Assembly: GCA_949825065.1 (NCBI GenBank)
Contig: OX463859.1
Coordinates: 16,945,220 to 17,009,219, forward strand
Reading direction: 5' to 3'
Source: Odontocerum albicorne
Lineage: Eukaryota > Arthropoda > Insecta > Trichoptera > Odontoceridae
Length of the DNA stretch: 64,000 bases
Under the pieces are notes generated by a model. That model saw only the letters and a list, made by a program, of their open reading frames with translations, was not told the origin of the DNA and searched no databases. Of the stretch, positions 44,060-55,599 are shown piece after piece. Every line of letters begins with the position of its first letter. The stretch's first letter is position 1. Position numbers and translations under genes: made by a program.

Positions 44060-44340
44060 AAAGTAATGCACTAGACTTCCGTGCGGAAGGTTGCCGGTTC
44101 GATACCCGCGCTGTGCTACTTCAGTCTAGAGTGATACAGGATTTCCGCCTAGTATTTGAGGTTATAAGGATACCTCTGTATTCGATCATACTCGTATATA
44201 TTCTTTATAAAAAGTGTAATATCGGATCCAGTACAGTGATGTGGTCGGTCAGTTTGCTGGTATGTAACGGAATAGCTTCGCTTTCCAAATGAATTGACGT
44301 AGAAATAGCGACGAAATCCTCGATGACGACAACGATATAA
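44060..44340 (+). mobile_element. SINE-C with an embedded TACTCGTA
   Basis: GTGCGGAAGGTTGCCGGTTCG (B box GGTTCGATACC), CGCGCTGTGCTACT, GAGGTTATAAGGATACCTC, GGATCCAGTACAGTGATGTG, CAGTTTGCTGGTATG, TTTCCAAATGAATTGACGTAG, TCCTCGATGACGACAA. At 44189 it reads CATACTCGTATATATTC where the copies at 49310 and 63700 (reverse) read CATATATATTC. Confidence 0.88.
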
Positions 44341-45025
44341 ACTAAATATATATTTAAATAAAATGAATGAGAGGAATCAAAAGTTATGAATATTAAATAT
44401 TTAGAAATGAGTTATAGATTTTATAATTTTTTTTTATAATAATTACGTTTTATAAATGCATTTTTAAACCAAGTCCGTCCCTGACGTAAAACGTCATTTC
44501 AATCAAGCTCGCTTAGAACTATTTCATATCAAAATAATAAATTGCTACGTTGTATTTTCTCACAAACCCAAATAAATAGTCAGCCAGTCTACTCCAATAG
44601 ATTATCGTCACTAGTCCGGATTGACAGCAAGTGTCAATCATCCCATAAATTATATTATTTCCTCTTGAAAAATAAACGATATCCTTGTAATTCCTCCGTT
44701 GAAGGTGGAATTTCCTATTGACGGAACAAATGATCGACGATCAGCCGTTGTTTATCCTGGGAGGAAGATTAATGAGTTCTTGTCTGTACTATCTTTCAAG
44801 AACCATTGAAACTGAAGACATTTGTTCGTGTTTAAACTGTTTGTGTGGTATGAAGGCGAAATATATATATTTTTATCTAATCCAATGTTATTTCTTTTTG
44901 TCGAGACGAGATGAAGTATTATTGGTGAACGTGTTTAACTAATATGTAATGACCACTGTGGTCTAGTAAGTAACATGCTTAATTTGCACCCGATAAATAA
45001 GGGTTTCAGTCTGGAAATAATAATC
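44341..45025 (+). other. Unique sequence ending in a degenerate SINE head
   Basis: 44560-44800 is unrecognised. 44955-45020 (ACCACTGTGGTCTAGTAAGT, AAGGGTTTCAGTCTGG) looks like a decayed SINE head. The frame 44718-44942 has no motif. Confidence 0.35.
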
Positions 45026-45029
45026 ATAA

Positions 45030-45410
45030 TAAAATGACAATTTATGTAGCGCCGTTTAAATAGCAGATTCTTCTCAAGGGTGCTCTTACTCGGGATTCGA
45101 ACCAAGTATTATTAAAAAATAAAAATAATACCAAAAAAATAGAACAAGTATATGGATAGAAAGGTGGTGGCTGCGGTCACTAAATAAGGAACTTCCCCGC
45201 ATCTGCACATATTGAGACAAAAATATTTAGTAAGAAAATCGCAAAAAAACAAGAGAAAACGAACTATACAGGAACCTTTGTATATCTTCCGATATATTAT
45301 AGTTAAGCATTCGGTGGAGTGCTATGTATGTGTGTAGCGTTCATACTCAATAAAAAGACTTGTCGTTAGGTGCTTACCAAAGATGCACACACCACCCATT
45401 TTTCCATTAA
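45030..45410 (-). mobile_element. LINE-F 3' UTR
   Basis: GACAATTTATGTAGCGCCGTT, CTCAAGGGTGCTC, GAAAGGTGGTGGCTGCGGTC, CGCATCTGCACATATTGAG, TGTATATCTTCCGATATATT, ATGCACACACCACCCAT. Parallels 7070-7450. Confidence 0.7.
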
Positions 45411-45509
45411 TGAGGAATAAAACATTTTAACTGAAATCACATAATGAATCCTAGTTGTGTTATGAATAATTAATTAAACAATCTGATTTAGGTTTTGTAT
45501 GACATTTTA

Positions 45510-45610
45510 CAACAAAACTCGTTTAGTCAAACGCTGTTTATTCCACTATATAAAGTGTGCAATATAATAAAAATAATAAACACTGTTTGAATAAACAAAA
45601 TTTAATGTAT
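45510..45610. repeat. Decayed foldback related to 36961-37156
   Basis: GTTTAGTCAAACGCTGTTTATTCCACTATATAA on the left and ATAATAAACACTGTTTGAATAAAC on the right are inverse arms with the hammerhead-like middle deleted. Confidence 0.65.
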
Positions 45611-45924
45611 TTAAACCTCTACAGGGGTGATGCCCTAACTAATATAAAGAATACATAAAAAAGATTTAATTAAAATAAAGCTAGAAAAAAAAACTGAACA
45701 AAAAAAATGTAAAAAATGTATTAAATAATACGCTAGAATAACATAACTGTTGCAATAACAAAATAAACACATTGTAATTATGAAATATACTTTTATCGAC
45801 CAGAACTAATCAAATAATAGATTATTGTGTAAATACAATGAAATATTGTACACATCTTCAGGAACATTCAAATAAAAAAATCTTATGAACCAGAATATAA
45901 TTTTAAAATTCTAACAGAAAAGAA

Positions 45925-46070
45925 CAAATTTTGTCTGACGCACGGGTTCGTCGGGTAAAAATGCTCAAAAATCTATATACGTGCAATCGTTGTTACCTCT
46001 TCACGTGCAATGCAGTATTGCGATAAACGAGATGACGACCCGTTTTCCATGCTAACTCTTGTAAAATAAT
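45925..46070 (+). mobile_element. SINE-B 3' part
   Basis: TTTTGTCTGACGCACGGGTTC, GTTGTTACCTCTTCACGTGC, ATGCAGTATTGCGATAAACG, TGACGACCCGTTTTCCATGC. Head missing. Confidence 0.65.
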
Positions 46071-46100
46071 GTTTTTGCCCGGTTACGCTCTTTAATTTAT

Positions 46101-47336
46101 CTTGATCATCAACTCCGATTTGTTGTAGGGTACCGTGCTAATAAATAAAAAAAACGTGAATAGTGAAGAAAAAGCTTCATGAATGAGTGCAGAAAAATTC
46201 AAAATCATTGTAATTTACAATGGTGAAGAAATAAAAGCTATTTTTGGGTGAAAAGTAAAAAACAAGAACGCCTTGAATTATTCTGCTTTATGGAAAGTAC
46301 GTTCTCAGATGATAGAAAAATGAAAATAACTAGTGAACAGTAAATTGCAATCGGAAACAAAGTCAATGGGGGGCACTAAAAGACCTATTTGTTACAATTT
46401 ATATCTTGATTTATCTTGATCATCAACTCCGATTTGTTACAGGGTACCATATTAATAAATAAAAAAAAACGTGAATAGTGAAGAAAAAGCTTCATGAATG
46501 AGGGCAGCAAAATTTAAAATCATGGTAATTTACAATGGTGAAATAAAAGCCATTTTTGGGTGAAAAGTAAAAAACAAGAACGCCTTGAATTGTTCTGCTT
46601 TATGGAAAGTACGTTCTCAGATGATAGAAAAATGAAAATAACTAGTGAACAGCAAATTGCAATCGGAAACAAAGTCAAAGGGGGGCACTAAAAGACCTAT
46701 TTGTTACAATTTATATCTTGATTTATCTTGATCATCAACTCCGATTTGTTGCAGGGTACCATACTAATAAATAAAAAAAAACGTGAATAGTGAAGAAAAA
46801 GCTTCATGAATGAGGGCAGCAAAATTCAAAATCATGGTAATTTACAATGGTGAAATAAAAGCCATTTTTGGGTGAAAAGTAAAAAACAAGAACGCCTTGA
46901 ATTGTTCTGCTTTATGGAAAGTACGTTCTCAGATGATAGAAAAATGAAAATAACTAGTGAACAGCAAATTGCAATCGGAAACAAAGTCAATGGGGGGCAC
47001 TAAAAGACCTATTTGTTACAATTTATATCTTGATTTATCTTGATCATCAACTCCGATTTGTTACAGGGTACCATATTAATAAATAAAATAAAACGTGAAT
47101 AGTGAAGAAAAAGCTTCATGAATGAGGGCAGCAAAATTCAAAATCATGGTAATTTACAATGGTGAAATAAAAGCCATTTTTGGGTGAAAAGTAAAAAACA
47201 AGAACGCCTTGAATTGTTCTGCTTTATGGAAAGTACGTTCTCAGATGATAGAAAAATGAAAATAACTAGTGAACAGCAAATTGCAATCGGAAAAAAAGTC
47301 AATGGGGGGCACTAAAAGACCTATTTGTTACAATGT
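46101..47336. repeat. Satellite-like tandem array, 4 x 312-314 bp
   Basis: Units start CTTGATCATCAACTCCGATT at 46101, 46415, 46727 and 47039. Each contains GTGAATAGTGAAGAAAAAGC, TTCATGAATGAGGGCAGC, CATTTTTGGGTGAAAAGT, CGCCTTGAATTGTTCTGC and ATGGGGGGCACTAAAAGACC. Units 2-4 are almost identical; unit 1 is more diverged, as expected if the array grew from one end. No frame of interest. Confidence 0.95.
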
Positions 47337-47990
47337 GATCGGCCCTCCTGTACACGGCCCTGTAATGTGTTAATCTATATTATTGAGTTATAAATAGTTT
47401 TTGGGAGTTGGAGTTTATTATGGCATACTTAAATGTTATTTTATTTGTTTGTGATTGACCCGTTTATTTATTAAGTATTTAAGTTGTTTTTTTTATTTCT
47501 TTCATAATGATACAATGGCTATGCCTCGTGAACAAGTATGATTATCTGACATTCTATGGGTGGAAAACGCCTAGGCGTGTATAAGTTTATTGTGTGCAAA
47601 CTATTTCACTTCAACAAGCACACATGCGTGGTAGATTAAACCTAAAGTAAGAATGGTAAGAAGATTATCCTCCCAAGACGATCAGCAGGTGGAATCCGCT
47701 GCAGCTTTTTTCGTTAGGCAGTTTTATATAGCACTAGTTTAATGTTACTTAAAAGCACTTGTTAAAGCTGTAGAAAATATAAATAACCGTGTAAAAATTA
47801 TAGAATCAGTCCGTAAATGAATCCGTGTGCGTAGTGTAATTTCTATCTGTTTCTTTTTAATAGGCAATCCACCCAAACTAGGATAATTTGTACCATCAAA
47901 TTCAAGTTATTATTCAATTATATAAACCAATACATTAATAATCTTTTTTTTTTAAATAAATTTAACAGTTTTAAAGTTAAGTTTAAAAAA
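47337..47990. other. Unique sequence with a dispersed-repeat word
   Basis: GATCGGCCCTCCTGTACACG follows the array. 47860-47885 (AATAGGCAATCCACCCAAACTAG) recurs at 19010. No gene recognised. Confidence 0.4.
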
Positions 47991-47991
47991 A

Positions 47992-48064
47992 AAAAAAACT
48001 AAGTATGCAGTTTCGTTCTATATGTCATATACTCGTATAATGAAACTGCATACTTAGTTTTTTT
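47992..48064. repeat. Perfect 23-bp inverted repeat, 27-nt loop
   Basis: Arms 47992-48014 (AAAAAAACTAAGTATGCAGT..) and 48042-48064. The loop holds TACTCGTA at 48030. Looks like a tiny MITE-like foldback; no target duplication assigned. Confidence 0.85.
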
Positions 48065-48375
48065 GTTTTTTTTTTGGTACTTAGTGCCTATTTTAATTTA
48101 ACCATTCAAATATATGGCTTCTAGTGAATCAAATTTGTTTCGCAAGATTCTTACCATTAGACCACGACTTTTGTAATGAATGCAGTAATCACTGTTTAGG
48201 GTTTAAATATAATTTTTAGACATTATGCGCCGATGGCATAAAAATAAATTAGAAAAATAAAAGGTCAAACAAATTTAAAAACGAAACCAGCAGATTTAAT
48301 GTTATCTTCTAAGGTTTTGACAATTATCTAAATCAGGAAAAGAGAAGGAAATAAAAACAGAAAGTTAGAATATTA

Positions 48376-48381
48376 ACTTAC
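48376..48381 (-). other. 5' splice site of semaphorin exon
   Basis: Minus-strand GTAAGT directly after TAT, a consensus donor. Confidence 0.8.
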
Positions 48382-48486
48382 ATATATCACAAGATCTCTT
48401 GGACTGTGGGCGTTGGTTCCACACACATAAAGCAGGTTATCTCCTATATCCTCGATCACGCGAACATGGTTACGGCATTCAAAGTC
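48382..48486 (-). CDS. Semaphorin (class 2-like) exon, partial gene
   Basis: A minus-strand exon of exactly 35 codons lies between an acceptor (..TTATATTTGTTACAG) and a strong donor (GTAAGT). It reads DFECRNHVRVIEDIG then NLLYVCGTNAHSPRDLVIY. The cores C-x-N-H-V-R-V-I and L-Y-V-C-G-T-N-A-H-x-P-x-D-x-V-I-Y are diagnostic for the Sema-domain propeller of Sema-2 type proteins, secreted axon-guidance ligands that act through plexin receptors. Phase 0 at both ends. Two cysteines of the conserved Sema disulphides are present. No damage is visible. I found neither the preceding exon (expected C-G-K-L-Y-Y-R-T-F...) nor the following one. Confidence 0.88.
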
Positions 48487-48501
48487 CTGTAACAAATATA
48501 A
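48487..48501 (-). other. 3' splice site of semaphorin exon
   Basis: Minus-strand TTATATTTGTTACAG, pyrimidine-rich and ending CAG. Confidence 0.75.
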
Positions 48502-48719
48502 AATCAACGTGAAAATGACTTTAATTTGGTTTCCCTTTCAATCGACTTTAAAAACAAAAATACAAGTAATATCAGTACTGCAAAAACACAATATACGAGT
48601 ACAACAGTTTTCTAGTTTACTATAATGAAAATATGCCAGATGTAGAAGGGTGTGTCCAAAACGATCACATATCTCCCATAGTTTATTTACAAACTGAAAT
48701 TGTGCACATAGAAAAATAC

Positions 48720-49150
48720 TGAGAGAAAATGAATGAATATTGTAAAAATGCGTACACTGAGATGAAAATATGGAGTGACAATGTATAACAGTATAAGGGA
48801 TGAAATTATTAAGGGTTAATTTGAAGTAATGCTAATTTTTTGTTCAATAAGATGAAGATGAACACTTTGGAATGGTTAGAGCATACAGAACTAATGAATG
48901 AGGAAAGATTAACAAAACAAATATATAGTACAAAAGTGCGTGGTGGAAAAATACCGAGAAGAGTAAAGTTTGAAAAAGCATTTAATATTTTGAAAGAAAG
49001 GTATGTAAAAAGTCTATGAAATTGTAGGAGCTATATGAGAAGGTGTATTGATGTACAAGAGGCGAAAGATGTGTGTCGCGATAAGAAGGTGTGGTGCTCT
49101 CTCATTTTTGTCTACCTCGATAGGAAGATGGCGTGATGGTATGTATGTAT
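48720..49150 (+). pseudogene. LINE-D C-terminus and 3' end
   Basis: GGAATGGTTAGAGCATACAGA, AATGAGGAAAGATTAACAAA, AAATACCGAGAAGAGTAAAG, TTTTGAAAGAAAGGTATG, GATGTACAAGAGGCGAAAG, GGTGCTCTCTCATTTTTG, GGCGTGATGGTATGTATG. Stops in frame. Confidence 0.75.
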
Positions 49151-49164
49151 TAGCATTATGAGGT

Positions 49165-49505
49165 TCATAGCCACGCGGTAACGCGGGATTAAACACAGGG
49201 CATCAGTGCGAAAGTTACCAGTTCGAATCCCGCGCTGTGTTACTCCTCTCGAATAACGCAGGTATATTTTTCATCTAGTATTCTGATGTATAAGGATACC
49301 TATGTCTTCGGTCATATATATTCTTAAAAACTTGCCGGTGTGCTCCGATTGTTCACTTCATGTGTGCTATTGGATGCAGTACTTCGGTGTGGCCGGTGAA
49401 TTTGCTAGTATGCAACGGCTCACTCACTTAAAAAAAACAAACTCAACTTAGCTTTTCAACTGAATTGACATTGGTATGGCGATGGGATCCTCGGCTACGA
49501 CAAAC
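49165..49505 (+). mobile_element. SINE-C, full length
   Basis: CCACGCGGTAACGCGGGATTA, AGTTCGAATCCCGCGCTG (B box), GTATAAGGATACCTATG, TCATATATATTCTTAAAA, GTGCTCCGATTGTTCACTTC, GTGTGGCCGGTGAATTTGC, GATGGGATCCTCGGCTACG. Reference copy without the TACTCGTA insertion. Confidence 0.88.
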
Positions 49506-49509
49506 ACCC

Positions 49510-50520
49510 TTGAATTTGACGTTGAAAATATTTTTGTCTTTACTATTGACGTTATAAACAGATCCTTTTCGTCTGAAAGTACTTTTAACATTTATCGTAA
49601 TACAATACATCCGCGGAAACCCTTTTGACTTTCATCTCCTAATTTATTTTTATAAATTTCACAAAATAAACAATTTGAACAGCCCTATTTTTAACTCATC
49701 AAGAATGTGGTTTGTACAAAAGAAAGAAAAAACATTTAATTTTCTCGCGTCTTTCAGCCCACCCTTCCAAATGTCACGAGGAAGAAACCGAAATTCAAAT
49801 GAATTTTTGACAAATAGAAATCGTTTTTATTCTCGAGGCTCGGCTTAGGTGGTGTTTATCTTATCACGAAACATTTCCCTTTGAAATTATCTTGTTGATC
49901 CCCACTGGAATGATCATTTGTTATGGCCACGGCCGTTGACAGTTTCAAAAGGGAAAAAATATAACAAGATGGCTGGTGGCATCATTTGTCATCCGGAAGC
50001 CCTTGCGCTAGACTCGAAACGGACTCGAGATTCGGAGATATAATAAATAGTTTTATGAAACAAAGAAAAAATTGTTGTATTCTGGGCTGGGACTTCCACA
50101 GCGTCAATATTTTAGTGTCTTTATTCACTGAATAGGCCAACCTAAAGTTGGGTAAGTACTCATAAAAAAATCCCTGCTACAGGTGTTTTATACCTTACCT
50201 AGAGGCTATCTTTAGGTTAATACAGGTGAAGCCAAAACCTTTCAGGCTGATAAAGTTGAAGCCGAAGAGGACTTGATTCATTTGCGTTGACGAGTGATTG
50301 CGAGAAGCAATAACGTTGAAGAAAGTCTTGAGGTTATATTCAATACTTGGATAATAGAGACGTCGGTTGGCCTTGTGGTCTTAATTAATATTGAAAATAA
50401 TGTCCTTTTTGGGTGACATCTGTTTTTAGATTTTACTTTTTTTTTCACTTCGGACAAACTTTATAACGTTGCGGTTAAATCTGTTAATTATTACAATTTA
50501 AACTATGATGTATATATAAA
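49510..50520. other. Unique sequence; no exon recognised
   Basis: Read on the minus strand for the missing Sema-2 exon without success. 49840-50040 is less AT-rich and may be conserved non-coding sequence. Confidence 0.4.
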
Positions 50521-50524
50521 GAAG

Positions 50525-51410
<886 letters not shown>

Positions 51411-51799
51411 TATGTGTTTATAAGTAGGAAGTAAAAAAAATTTATAATTCAATGAACACCTATAAATTGTATATTATTTTCTGTACAAAAATAAAGATTT
51501 TTTTAGGTAAACACAGTACTTCTTTAATAGCTCTGTTTTTTATGTTGGATGAGCATGTAACAGAAAAATTCGGCGAGTCGTAGGTTTTATAAAGGCTAGA
51601 GTTACCCCTCGGGGGTGAAAAAATGGGTGTCAAGAGATCTGTCAATGATAAATTGTATTTTTAACATGAATCATTAATTTAAAAAAAGTACTCTTTCATA
51701 TGGTGAGATGTGAGATATTGTTTAATTTATTTTAAATGTTTCCTTTTAAATTGATTACAGTAATATTAATTTATTTTGAAGAATTAATGAATTTGGCGG

Positions 51800-52105
51800 G
51801 AAAAATACGTCAGAAATGAATGCATGAAGAAAACAGTTTTAAAACAGTTGAAAGAATGAATGATGAAACAATGACTAATCGAGTATAAAAGTCAGAAGTG
51901 CGAAGTTCGCGTGAAGAAGTAGATTGAGGAAAAAGTGACTGGACCAAATGGATCAGATTTTGAAAGAGGTAAGAGAAAAGTATAAATAGAAAAAGAATTT
52001 GCATGACGTGAAATATATGAATGTGAAGGAAACTAAAATTGTGTTGTTGGATAGAAAAGTTTAGAGATCTGGTATCTCAGTTTACCTGCACTGCGTGATA
52101 GTATG
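51800..52105 (+). pseudogene. LINE-D C-terminus
   Basis: AAACAGTTGAAAGAATGAATG, AACAATGACTAATCGAGTAT, AGTAGATTGAGGAAAAAGTG, CTGGACCAAATGGATCAG, TTTTGAAAGAGGTAAG, ATGAATGTGAAGGAAACT. Diverged. Confidence 0.6.
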
Positions 52106-52289
52106 TTTGTTTGTATTAATTTATATTTTATTTTTACACTTACCGCCAATTACAAACCAATTTTAAGCTTCATAGTTGTACATATTAATTTATTTAATTT
52201 TCTAAAACTGATTTGTCAAATAGGAAGAAGATTGTAATAAGTAAGTTTGGTGCTCTATTCTCTCTACAAGGAAATTGCGTTATAGCATA

Positions 52290-52505
52290 TATGTATTGTA
52301 TTACTTTTTCGTTGTATGCAATACAACCTGCCCACCCTATTGCTAGGTAGCCTTTTTTTAAAACACCCTGAAACATGCTATAGAGGCCTTCAGTGAAGAC
52401 CGAACTGGTTTTCTATTTTCAAAACAATTGTTCAAACAGGAATCGAGCCCACAACCCTCAGGTTACAAGACAGGCGTTTTACCAAGTAGGCTACGCCGGG
52501 TGTAT
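52290..52505 (-). mobile_element. SINE-A
   Basis: Minus strand: CCCGGCGTAGCCTACTTGGT, AAAACGCCTGTCTTGTAACC, GTTGTGGGCTCGATTCCTG (B box), AGAAAACCAGTTCGGTC, GCAGGTTGTATTGCATACAA. Divergent but ordered. Confidence 0.7.
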
Positions 52506-52509
52506 GTAG

Positions 52510-53025
52510 GTGGAGTTATATGTATTATATATTGTGATGAGATTTCAGATATTTTAAAAGTTATCTAAGGGGCAAAATAAACATTGCCTTAAAGGACTAA
52601 AATTCGTGAAAGATCCCATAGAAAAGTTTTTTCCCACCGCGATGTTTAACAATGGTGAATAGTGGACGTCTAAGTAGATACTGTAATAAATTATTTTGGG
52701 CAATTTTCCATTTTTCATCCATGCCCAGTGGTCACATTGTTTTGGGAGCCTCGCTTAAACCCAAAACTGGGACCTTTACTATTATATTTGAACCTCAACT
52801 TGGGTCCGGTTATTCATGAATAACTGTTAAAAGTTTCCAAGAACTCGAGAAACAGGCGTGATAGAAAGAGATTAATAAGTGGACTAAATTAAAAGGTTTT
52901 TGAAATGAAACGAAAAACTTTAAGTTAAATGTATTATTTTATTTTAATTTTATAGAACACTTACTCGTACATGAAAGATTCAATGACTTTTCAAGTATCT
53001 TCTCACTTGTTGGAAAGGAATACGG
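52510..53025. other. Unique sequence
   Basis: No gene or repeat recognised. TACTCGTA at 52972. Confidence 0.4.
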
Positions 53026-53029
53026 ATTG

Positions 53030-53450
53030 AAAGAAGATGTTTCAAATAAAGAAAGTATTATTGAAATTATGTGGCCACGTAGAAAGAAATTATGTGGCCA
53101 CGTAGAAAGAAATTATGTGGCCACGTAGAAAGAAATTATGTGGCCACGTAGAAAGAAATTATGTGGCCAAGTAGAAAGAAATTATGTGGCCACGTAGAAA
53201 GAATGAATGATGAAATATTTGCAGAAAAAAACTGTATAAGTAGTAAAAAAAGTATGAGATGTTGTAAAAAAAATTTGGCACGGTCAAATTCTGAATGAGA
53301 AAAGAGTAATAAGCATTTATATTTGTAGAATATACTCGTACATGCAGGGGTGTATGGACTTAGCAGAAGCCAAAAAGTGTGGCAGGATGGAATGAAGTGA
53401 AGATTTGTTCTCTATGTCTACCCAAATAAGAACAAGCGTGATGGTGATAT
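53030..53450 (+). pseudogene. LINE-D C-terminus with internal 23-bp tandem expansion
   Basis: The G-H-V-E-R-M-N codons of LINE-D (GGCCACGTAGAAAGAATGAAT) are preceded by about six tandem 23-bp units. Downstream are GATGAAATATTTGCAG, ACGGTCAAATTCTGAATGAG and GGCGTGATGG-like ends. A TACTCGTA lies at 53333 inside the LINE, and removing CTCGTA restores equal length with other copies. Confidence 0.75.
53065..53203. repeat. Tandem array, 6 x 23 bp
   Basis: Unit AATTATGTGGCCACGTAGAA + AGA, nearly perfect; one unit has CCAAGT for CCACGT. 23 is not a multiple of three, so the expansion breaks the LINE frame. Confidence 0.95.
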
Positions 53451-53574
53451 TTTCCACTTATTTTTTTATGTTTCCAGATAAGTAGATAATTATTAATTTA
53501 AATCATCACTAATTTCATTGGTCTTTCAAAGACGTTAAAGAATAATTATCGGTAAAAGCAGTTACTTAAATAGT

Positions 53575-53625
53575 GCTATCTCCACCTACATTCTTAAATA
53601 GTACTATCTCCACCTACATTCTTTC
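53575..53625. repeat. 27-bp direct duplication
   Basis: CTATCTCCACCTACATTCTT occurs at about 53577 and 53604 with spacer TAAATAGT. Confidence 0.85.
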
Positions 53626-53844
53626 TTTCCCTACCATTATTCTCCTTTACTCTTTTCTTGTAACTTTATTATTTTTTTAACTTTCTCTCTCTCTCATTAT
53701 TTCACTGTAGAACATAGACTTCCATCAATTTAATCCTTCACCCCCTTTGTACGCTTGTCTTTTTAATTTAGTTTGAATCCATGTACTCGAGAATATTCTT
53801 TCTTCCAATAAGTAAGTTATTAAGAAAAAGTTAATATCGTTCTG

Positions 53845-54440
53845 TCACGCCATTTCTCCATCGAGGTAGGCTGAGTGGAGAGAGCGCCAGACTTTCATAT
53901 CGCGACACACATATTTCGTATCAACCTCATTCACTTCCTACGATTTCTCTGACTTTTAACATTTCCTTCTTCAAAATATCATTCATTTAATCAAACCATA
54001 CTTTACTTGGTCTTCCCTTACCACGCATTTCACTCACATTTGCAGTGTAAATATTTTGTTGGTTTTTTCATTCATTCATTCTGCATGCCCAAACCATATC
54101 TAAGTTATCTGATTGACCTTATTTAATACATCAATTTATGTTCATTTTTACCCCTTTTAAAAACTTTGAAACAATTCCTTCAATTAAAATCCCAAATACA
54201 GTATTTATCCCTTATACAGTTATAGCCATGTTAATATATTAGTGAGGATGATACACTCGTTTTTATATAGATTCAAAGATAAAACACTCATTCTTCCCCT
54301 TAATTCTGCCCCCATCTCCCTAAACCTTGGCAGCATTGAACTAAATATGTCAAAATCCAACTCGGCTATCATATTGTACTCTAGAGACATATTCTCACTA
54401 CTGTGTTATACAAACATACACATATGTTATTCCTGAATAT
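53845..54440 (-). pseudogene. LINE-D, long minus-strand copy
   Basis: CGTTCTGTCACGCCATTTCTC, TCGAGGTAGGCTGAGTGGAG, AGCGCCAGACTTTCATATCG, TACTTTACTTGGTCTTCCC, ATGCCCAAACCATATCTAAG. The plus frame 54242-54436 is a shadow. Confidence 0.75.
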
Positions 54441-54656
54441 AACTTCGCTGAATAAAGTAGGTTTTCTAAGAGAGCAAGAAGGAACACTAGTTTCATAGTT
54501 GCAGGTGAGTCCGTAAGACCAATTAAAAGATAAAAAATAAATTTTCGAGTTTCAAGTGTTTCAATCTTTCACATATTTATCAACTCCTCCCACCGACAAG
54601 GCACTTTAAGAATCATTATTTTCTTTATTGCGAGTCTTGAAGAAAATTCAACTCAC

Positions 54657-54779
54657 GTAATTGTCACAGTAGAACAGCTCATGATAGATGTTGGAAAAGC
54701 AAAGAGATGGACCCTCGACTAAGAGGCCCAGCGATAAACCCAACGAGGTCAGCGCCATTTGCGTGATATTAAAAACCAT
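54657..54779 (-). CDS. Possible first coding exon (signal peptide), perhaps of the semaphorin gene
   Basis: Minus-strand ATG at 54779 opens 41 codons ending exactly at a consensus donor GTGAGT (54651-54656). The protein begins MVFNITQMALTSLGLSLGLL, a good signal-peptide profile (a second Met at residue 8 gives a tighter one), then VEGPSLCFSNIYHELFYCDN-Y. Phase 0 fits the phase-0 start of the 48382 exon. Strand and order suit exon 1 of the same secreted Sema-2-like protein, but the sequence itself is not diagnostic and an intermediate exon of about 60-70 codons is missing. It could be chance or another gene. Confidence 0.4.
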
Positions 54780-54884
54780 TATAAAATGACAAATTGTTAA
54801 ATGGTTTTAAAACGTACCTCTTACTTCAAAAAGTCCTTAAGGTTAATCAATTCATTCGTAAGGTGCCCTTCAACACACCGAAAT

Positions 54885-55145
54885 CGAATGAAGAAAGTCT
54901 AACAAAATAAATATAAAGTGTAAATGTGAGTGGAAGGCGTGTGAGAAGAAGACCAAGGAAGGTATAGTTGGATCAAGTAAATGATGTTTTTAAAGAAGAA
55001 AACGTAAGAAGTAAGTGAAATCGTAGGAGCTGTATGGATGTGGAAGAGGTGAAATATGTGTGTCGAGATAGGAAGTATGTCACTCTCTTCTCTCTGGCTA
55101 CCTCAGCAGGGAAACGGCATGATTGTATGGATGTATATATTTTTT
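54885..55145 (+). pseudogene. LINE-D C-terminus and 3' end
   Basis: AATGAAGAAAGTCTAACAAAA, AGTGGAAGGCGTGTGAGAAG, AAGACCAAGGAAGGTATAG, ATGGATGTGGAAGAGGTG, TGTGTGTCGAGATAGGAAG, GGCATGATTGTATGG. Frames broken. Confidence 0.75.
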
Positions 55146-55269
55146 TAAGTATCAAGAGCCATTGCAGATCAAGTGTTCGCCAAATTATTTGTTAATAAAA
55201 AAATTGATATTTTTTTAAACTGTTTTTTAATTTAAGAATTTCTGCTTATTCTTAAAAATATCAACCAAC

Positions 55270-55590
55270 TGTCGTTGTCGTTATAGCATCTTTGCTGGGT
55301 CTCGTCCTCCTTGCTTTTGATACTGTCCTATTAAAGTATATATGCTTTTGTGCTCCATTGATTTTGTTTCCTATAACTACACGCCGTTCAATACCCCTTG
55401 CAACTCGTACATCATCTCAGAAACACTACAATAATTGAAGAATTCTCGCTCTACTCTTTCAATACTTCCCCATATATCACATTTACTTTTGCTTTCACAT
55501 TTTTCAATTTTGCAGCATCCATTTCGGATACTTCTATTTTCGTGCCTCAAACAATTTACTTAGCAGACTGTAATTCATCCTCGTTCTCCA
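55270..55590 (-). pseudogene. LINE-D RT thumb region
   Basis: Minus strand: AAAAGCAAAAGTAAATGTGA, GGCACGAAAATAGAAGTATC, GGTATTGAACGGCGTGTAG, CAAAATCAATGGAGCACAAA, GACAGTATCAAAAGCAAGG. Follows 21530-21740 in order. Stops present. Confidence 0.6.
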
Positions 55591-55599
55591 TTAAAAAAA

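Noticed and set aside
54651..54779. Certain assignment of the signal-peptide exon to the semaphorin gene
   Set aside because: Kept only as a tentative call because the linking exon was not found and the residues are not diagnostic.
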